NCBI GenBank assembly: GCA_905236895.1
Contig: CAJOQI010000145.1
Span: forward strand, 1 to 8,941
DNA: 8,941 bases
Origin: an uncultured Peptostreptococcaceae bacterium
GTDB lineage: Bacteria; Bacillota; Clostridia; Peptostreptococcales; Anaerovoracaceae
Reading direction: 5' to 3'
The number at the start of each line of letters is the position of its first letter. Position 1 is the stretch's first letter. Under the pieces are notes generated by a model. It worked only from the letters and a program-made list of their open reading frames with translations. It was not told the DNA's origin and made no database searches. Positions 6,779 to 8,941 of this stretch are shown here, piece by piece. Position numbers and translations under genes: made by a program.

Positions 6779-8245
6779 ATGAGAAAAGATAGAAAGAAGA
6801 AAGAAGCCGAAGACCGAAAGCATTCCGTTTTTGCCAGGTTCACCAGGATGTGGTCAGCCATATTCCTGCTTGCTACGGCAGCTTTCGCAGGTCTTCTGAC
6901 CTACGCAAATATACTTCCAAAGAAATATCTGATGGTGGCCTTGGGCCTCATATTCCTGGTATTCATAATTCTATTCCCGATTCTTTACGCAAAGAAATTC
7001 AGCAACGGTAAAAAGGGCGTAGCCTTTGTTCTTTCGGTGCTTTTAACGGGAGTCTTTGCTCTTGGAAGCGTATATCTTGCGGGAACCTTAAACTTCCTGG
7101 GAGATATTGCCGATAGGGGAGTAAAGACCGACGAATACTTTGTTGTGGTAAGAGACGACGACCAGTTTAATAAACTGGAGGATATTTCAGGCCAGCAAGT
7201 CTACTATATCAGATGGGGCGAAAACTTTGAGCAGGCCATGTCCAGGCTTCAGAACAGCGTTACCGTCACAACGGTGGAAAGCGACGATTTGGTTGGTGCA
7301 GTGGATGGCCTCCTGGATGGAAGCATCAATGTTTTATTCATGAGCGCGGCCAATTACGAATCTACCAAAGAGGTTAGAGAGACCTTTGAGGACGATACCA
7401 AGATTCTGGACAGATTCTACGTAAAGGTGAATGTGGCAAGCTTCGCCAAGCCAACAGACGTGGAAAGGGAGCCATTTAACGTGGTTATCAGCGGTCTGGA
7501 CTTTACGGGGAACTTCGATGCCTATACCAGTGGCAGATCCGACGTAAATATGATTGCCACGGTTAACCCCAAGACCCATACCATTCTTCTAACATCCATT
7601 CCCAGAGACTATTATGTGCCTCTGGCCATGAACGGAGCCTATGACAAGTTGACCCATTCGGGAGTATATGGAGTCGAGGAAACGGTAAATACCATAGAAA
7701 ACCTAGTGGGCGTGGACATGAACTATTTCGTGAGGGTTAATTTCTCCACCGTAGTATCAGTGGTTGATGCCATAGGGGGAATAGATATCAACTCCGAGCA
7801 GGCTTTCACAACCAGTGACGGAATGTATTATTTCGAAGAGGGCATAAACCATGTGGACGGAGCCCAGGCCCTTAGATTTGCCAGAGAGAGAAAGGTTTTC
7901 AGCACGGGAGACCTGCAGAGAAACAGAAACCAGCAAATCGTTCTTGAGGCCATTATCGACAAAGTGTCAAATAGCAGCACTTTGCTTCTAAACTATACGG
8001 GCATCCTTAACTCTATTGAAGGAAATATGGCCACAAACATGTCTTCTTCCGACATCAAAGCCTTGGTAAAGGCCCAGACTGAGAATATTTCCGGTTGGAA
8101 TGTGGAAAGACAGAATATTATAGGTGTTTCCGACAGCCAGCCTTGCTATTCCGCGGGAAATGCCTACGCTTCCGTAGTCCTTCAGGATTGGGACAGCATC
8201 AACGCCGCAACTGAAAGAATTAAAGAGGTTATGGCAGCAGAATAG
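6779..8245 (+). CDS. LytR-CpsA-Psr (LCP) family cell-wall glycopolymer ligase
   Basis: LCP enzymes transfer lipid-linked anionic polymers such as teichoic acids or capsule onto peptidoglycan, acting on the outer face of the membrane. The product has 488 residues. A basic start is followed by three predicted membrane helices (about 24-46, 50-71 and 80-103), then an extracytoplasmic segment (about 114-231), then the LCP domain (about 232-393). The domain shows PFNVVISGLD, GRSDVNM with Arg253 and Asp255, SIPRDYYV with Arg276, DKLTHSG, LRFARER (365-371) and GDLQRNRNQQ (377-386). These arginines and aspartates are the pyrophosphate- and metal-binding positions of the family. Residues 114-231 resemble part of a substrate-binding protein (LEDISGQQVYYIRWGE; LLDGSINVLFMSA). 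GAGGA at 6765-6769 gives a 9-base spacer to the ATG. It appears monocistronic. The older name, transcription attenuator, reflects indirect effects. Confidence 0.93.
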   Translation: MRKDRKKKEAEDRKHSVFARFTRMWSAIFLLATAAFAGLLTYANILPKKYLMVALGLIFLVFIILFPILYAKKFSNGKKGVAFVLSVLLTGVFALGSVYLAGTLNFLGDIADRGVKTDEYFVVVRDDDQFNKLEDISGQQVYYIRWGENFEQAMSRLQNSVTVTTVESDDLVGAVDGLLDGSINVLFMSAANYESTKEVRETFEDDTKILDRFYVKVNVASFAKPTDVEREPFNVVISGLDFTGNFDAYTSGRSDVNMIATVNPKTHTILLTSIPRDYYVPLAMNGAYDKLTHSGVYGVEETVNTIENLVGVDMNYFVRVNFSTVVSVVDAIGGIDINSEQAFTTSDGMYYFEEGINHVDGAQALRFARERKVFSTGDLQRNRNQQIVLEAIIDKVSNSSTLLLNYTGILNSIEGNMATNMSSSDIKALVKAQTENISGWNVERQNIIGVSDSQPCYSAGNAYASVVLQDWDSINAATERIKEVMAAE

Positions 8246-8270
8246 GGCATTATTTCCCTTAAAAACCTTG

Positions 8271-8299
8271 TTGACATATAAGTAGTGCTGATGTAATAT
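8271..8299 (+). promoter_or_regulatory. Near-consensus sigma-A promoter of rpmG-secE-nusG
   Basis: A perfect TTGACA (8271-8276) is followed after 17 bases by TAATAT (8294-8299), four of six matches to TATAAT. Transcription should begin near 8306, giving a leader of about 76 bases before rpmG. Strong elements suit a ribosomal and secretion gene cluster. There is no clear terminator between the LCP gene and this promoter. Confidence 0.85.
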
Positions 8300-8324
8300 T
8301 AATAGGCACAATTTTGATAATGAG

Positions 8325-8351
8325 TTCAGAGCCGATCCTAACGGCTCTGAA
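8325..8351 (+). promoter_or_regulatory. Perfect 10-bp hairpin in the rpmG leader
   Basis: TTCAGAGCCG (8325-8334) is the exact reverse complement of CGGCTCTGAA (8342-8351), around the 7-base loop ATCCTAA. It lies about 20 bases after the predicted transcription start and 30 bases before the rpmG ATG. It is followed by TTTAGG and not a long T tract, so it is a poor intrinsic terminator. It may protect or process the 5' end, or be a site for autogenous control; none of these roles is shown by the sequence. Confidence 0.75.
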
Positions 8352-8381
8352 TTTAGGTTAGATATAGAAAGGACGATTGAC

Positions 8382-8531
8382 ATGAGAGTTAGAGTCACCA
8401 TGGCGTGCACAGAGTGTAAGCAGAGAAACTACGACAGCATGAAGAACAAGAAGAACGACCCTGACCGCATCGAAGTACGCAAATTCTGCAAATTCTGCGG
8501 AAAGCACACTCTGCACAAGGAAACCAAATAA
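8382..8531 (+). CDS. rpmG: 50S ribosomal protein L33
   Basis: The 49-residue product is ribosomal protein L33, part of the large subunit near the tRNA exit site. It begins [17 protein letters not shown] and ends with HTLHKETK, both typical of the family. Two zinc-binding CxxC pairs are intact, Cys9/Cys12 and Cys36/Cys39, so this is the zinc-containing (C+) form. Bacteria often carry a second, zinc-free copy used under zinc starvation; none is visible here. AAAGGA at 8368-8373 lies 8 bases before the ATG. The stop codon TAA shares its last base with the secE ribosome binding site, and the pair is clearly co-transcribed. In some related genomes a tRNA-Trp gene sits between rpmG and secE; here there is no room for one. 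Confidence 0.97.
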   Translation: MRVRVTMACTECKQRNYDSMKNKKNDPDRIEVRKFCKFCGKHTLHKETK

Positions 8532-8543
8532 GGAGGCATTTCT

Positions 8544-8768
8544 GTGGCAAACACTAATCAGACGCCGGCTAAGAAAGAAGGAACCGGTGAGTACATCAAG
8601 GGTGTTAAAAAAGAGATGAGCAAGGTTATTTGGCCTAGCCGTAAAGAGCTTGTTACCTATACTATAGTGGTACTGGCTACTTGCGCTGTATTTGCATTGG
8701 GCTTCTGGCTTATCGATACAGGCGTAATCGCTGCTTTGAGAGGAATTCTCGGAATCACCCTGAACTAA
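8544..8768 (+). CDS. secE: Preprotein translocase subunit SecE
   Basis: SecE clamps the SecY channel in the general secretion pathway and is essential. The 74-residue protein has the short single-span form usual in Gram-positive bacteria. A basic cytoplasmic N-terminus contains the conserved EMSKVIWPSRKEL amphipathic region (about residues 25-37). One membrane helix follows, about residues 39-60 (TYTIVVLATCAVFALGFWLI). It starts at GTG 8544, supported by a full AGGAGG at 8531-8536 with a 7-base spacer. No ATG is available close by, so start callers that ignore GTG would miss or shift it. It lies 12 bases after rpmG and 21 bases before nusG. Confidence 0.97.
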   Translation: MANTNQTPAKKEGTGEYIKGVKKEMSKVIWPSRKELVTYTIVVLATCAVFALGFWLIDTGVIAALRGILGITLN

Positions 8769-8789
8769 TTATTAGATAGTAGGATTGAT

Positions 8790-8941
8790 ATGACAGATAC
8801 TGAAAGGAAAAACATTGCCTCCCCTCGTAGTGAAGAGGGTATAAGAGGCGACGGCACAGCCAGATGGTATGTGGTTCACACCTACTCGGGATACGAGAAC
8901 AAGGTTAAACTTAATATAGAAAAGATGGTTGAGAACCGTGG
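8790..8941 (+). CDS. nusG: Transcription termination/antitermination factor NusG, 3' end missing
   Basis: NusG binds RNA polymerase through its NGN domain and modulates pausing, termination and coupling to translation. Only the first 50 codons lie in the window. RWYVVHTYSGYENKVKLNIE (residues 25-44) is the hallmark start of the NGN domain. It is preceded by a hydrophilic extension of about 24 residues (MTDTERKNIASPRSEEGIRG and on), longer than the few residues seen in many NusG proteins. No in-frame ATG, GTG or TTG lies between 8790 and the tryptophan at residue 26, so the extension seems real. The ribosome binding site is modest: AGGA at 8781-8784, 5 bases before the ATG. The L11-L1 ribosomal genes usually follow, but they are outside the window. 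Confidence 0.95.
   Translation, partial: MTDTERKNIASPRSEEGIRGDGTARWYVVHTYSGYENKVKLNIEKMVENR

Noticed and set aside
8243..8263. Terminator after the LCP gene formed by AGGG and CCCT around 8244-8260.
   Set aside because: The stem would be only about 4 bp and is followed by A residues, so it is not a credible terminator on this strand.
8337..8357. Possible pseudoknot: CCTAA in the hairpin loop (8337-8341) is complementary to TTAGG just downstream (8353-8357).
   Set aside because: With the full 10-bp stem formed, only one base (8352) would have to cross the stem, which is sterically unlikely. The two pairings are better seen as alternatives, and 5 bp is weak.
8532..8543. tRNA-Trp gene between rpmG and secE, as in some bacteria.
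   Set aside because: The gap is only 12 bases and holds just the secE ribosome binding site.

Overview
The window looks like chromosome from a Gram-positive Clostridia-type bacterium, most likely a Lachnospiraceae relative. This is an inference from strong AGGAGG-type ribosome binding sites, a lipoprotein and an LCP-family wall enzyme, a Clostridia-like L33, and the rpmG-secE-nusG order. All genes lie on the + strand and the overall content is ordinary housekeeping plus two small unnamed envelope genes. I see no phage, transposon, CRISPR array, tRNA or rRNA.

Region 1 (1-5421) is the distal part of a V-type (V/A-type) ATPase operon in the order A-B-D-I-K. The A gene is cut by the window edge; B, D, I and K are complete. 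The genes are tightly packed (D and I overlap by 4 bases), each has a good Shine-Dalgarno sequence, and the operon ends in a clear intrinsic terminator. A and B form the ATP-hydrolysing head, D the central stalk, and I and K the membrane ion channel and rotor ring. The order A-B-D-I-K is that of the spirochaete/Chlamydia-type operon, not the Enterococcus/Thermus one. The ion-binding residues of K match the Na+-binding set known from Enterococcus hirae NtpK.

Region 2 (about 5434-6686) holds a secreted or membrane-anchored transglutaminase-like protein and a lipoprotein of a family I cannot name. They are probably co-transcribed from a weak promoter just after the ATPase terminator. By eye their codon choice is less biased than that of the ATPase genes, as expected for low expression. 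The lipoprotein start codon sits in a 10-base direct repeat with a 20-base period.

Region 3 (about 6695-8245) is a single LytR-CpsA-Psr (LCP) family gene with its own good promoter. The protein has three N-terminal membrane helices and an extra extracytoplasmic segment before the LCP domain. Such enzymes attach anionic glycopolymers to peptidoglycan.

Region 4 (8271-8941) is the start of the ribosomal/transcription cluster: a near-consensus sigma-A promoter, a leader with a perfect 10-bp hairpin, rpmG (49 aa, too short for many gene callers), secE (GTG start) and the first 50 codons of nusG, which runs off the end. These encode ribosomal protein L33, the SecE subunit of the protein translocon, and a transcription elongation factor.
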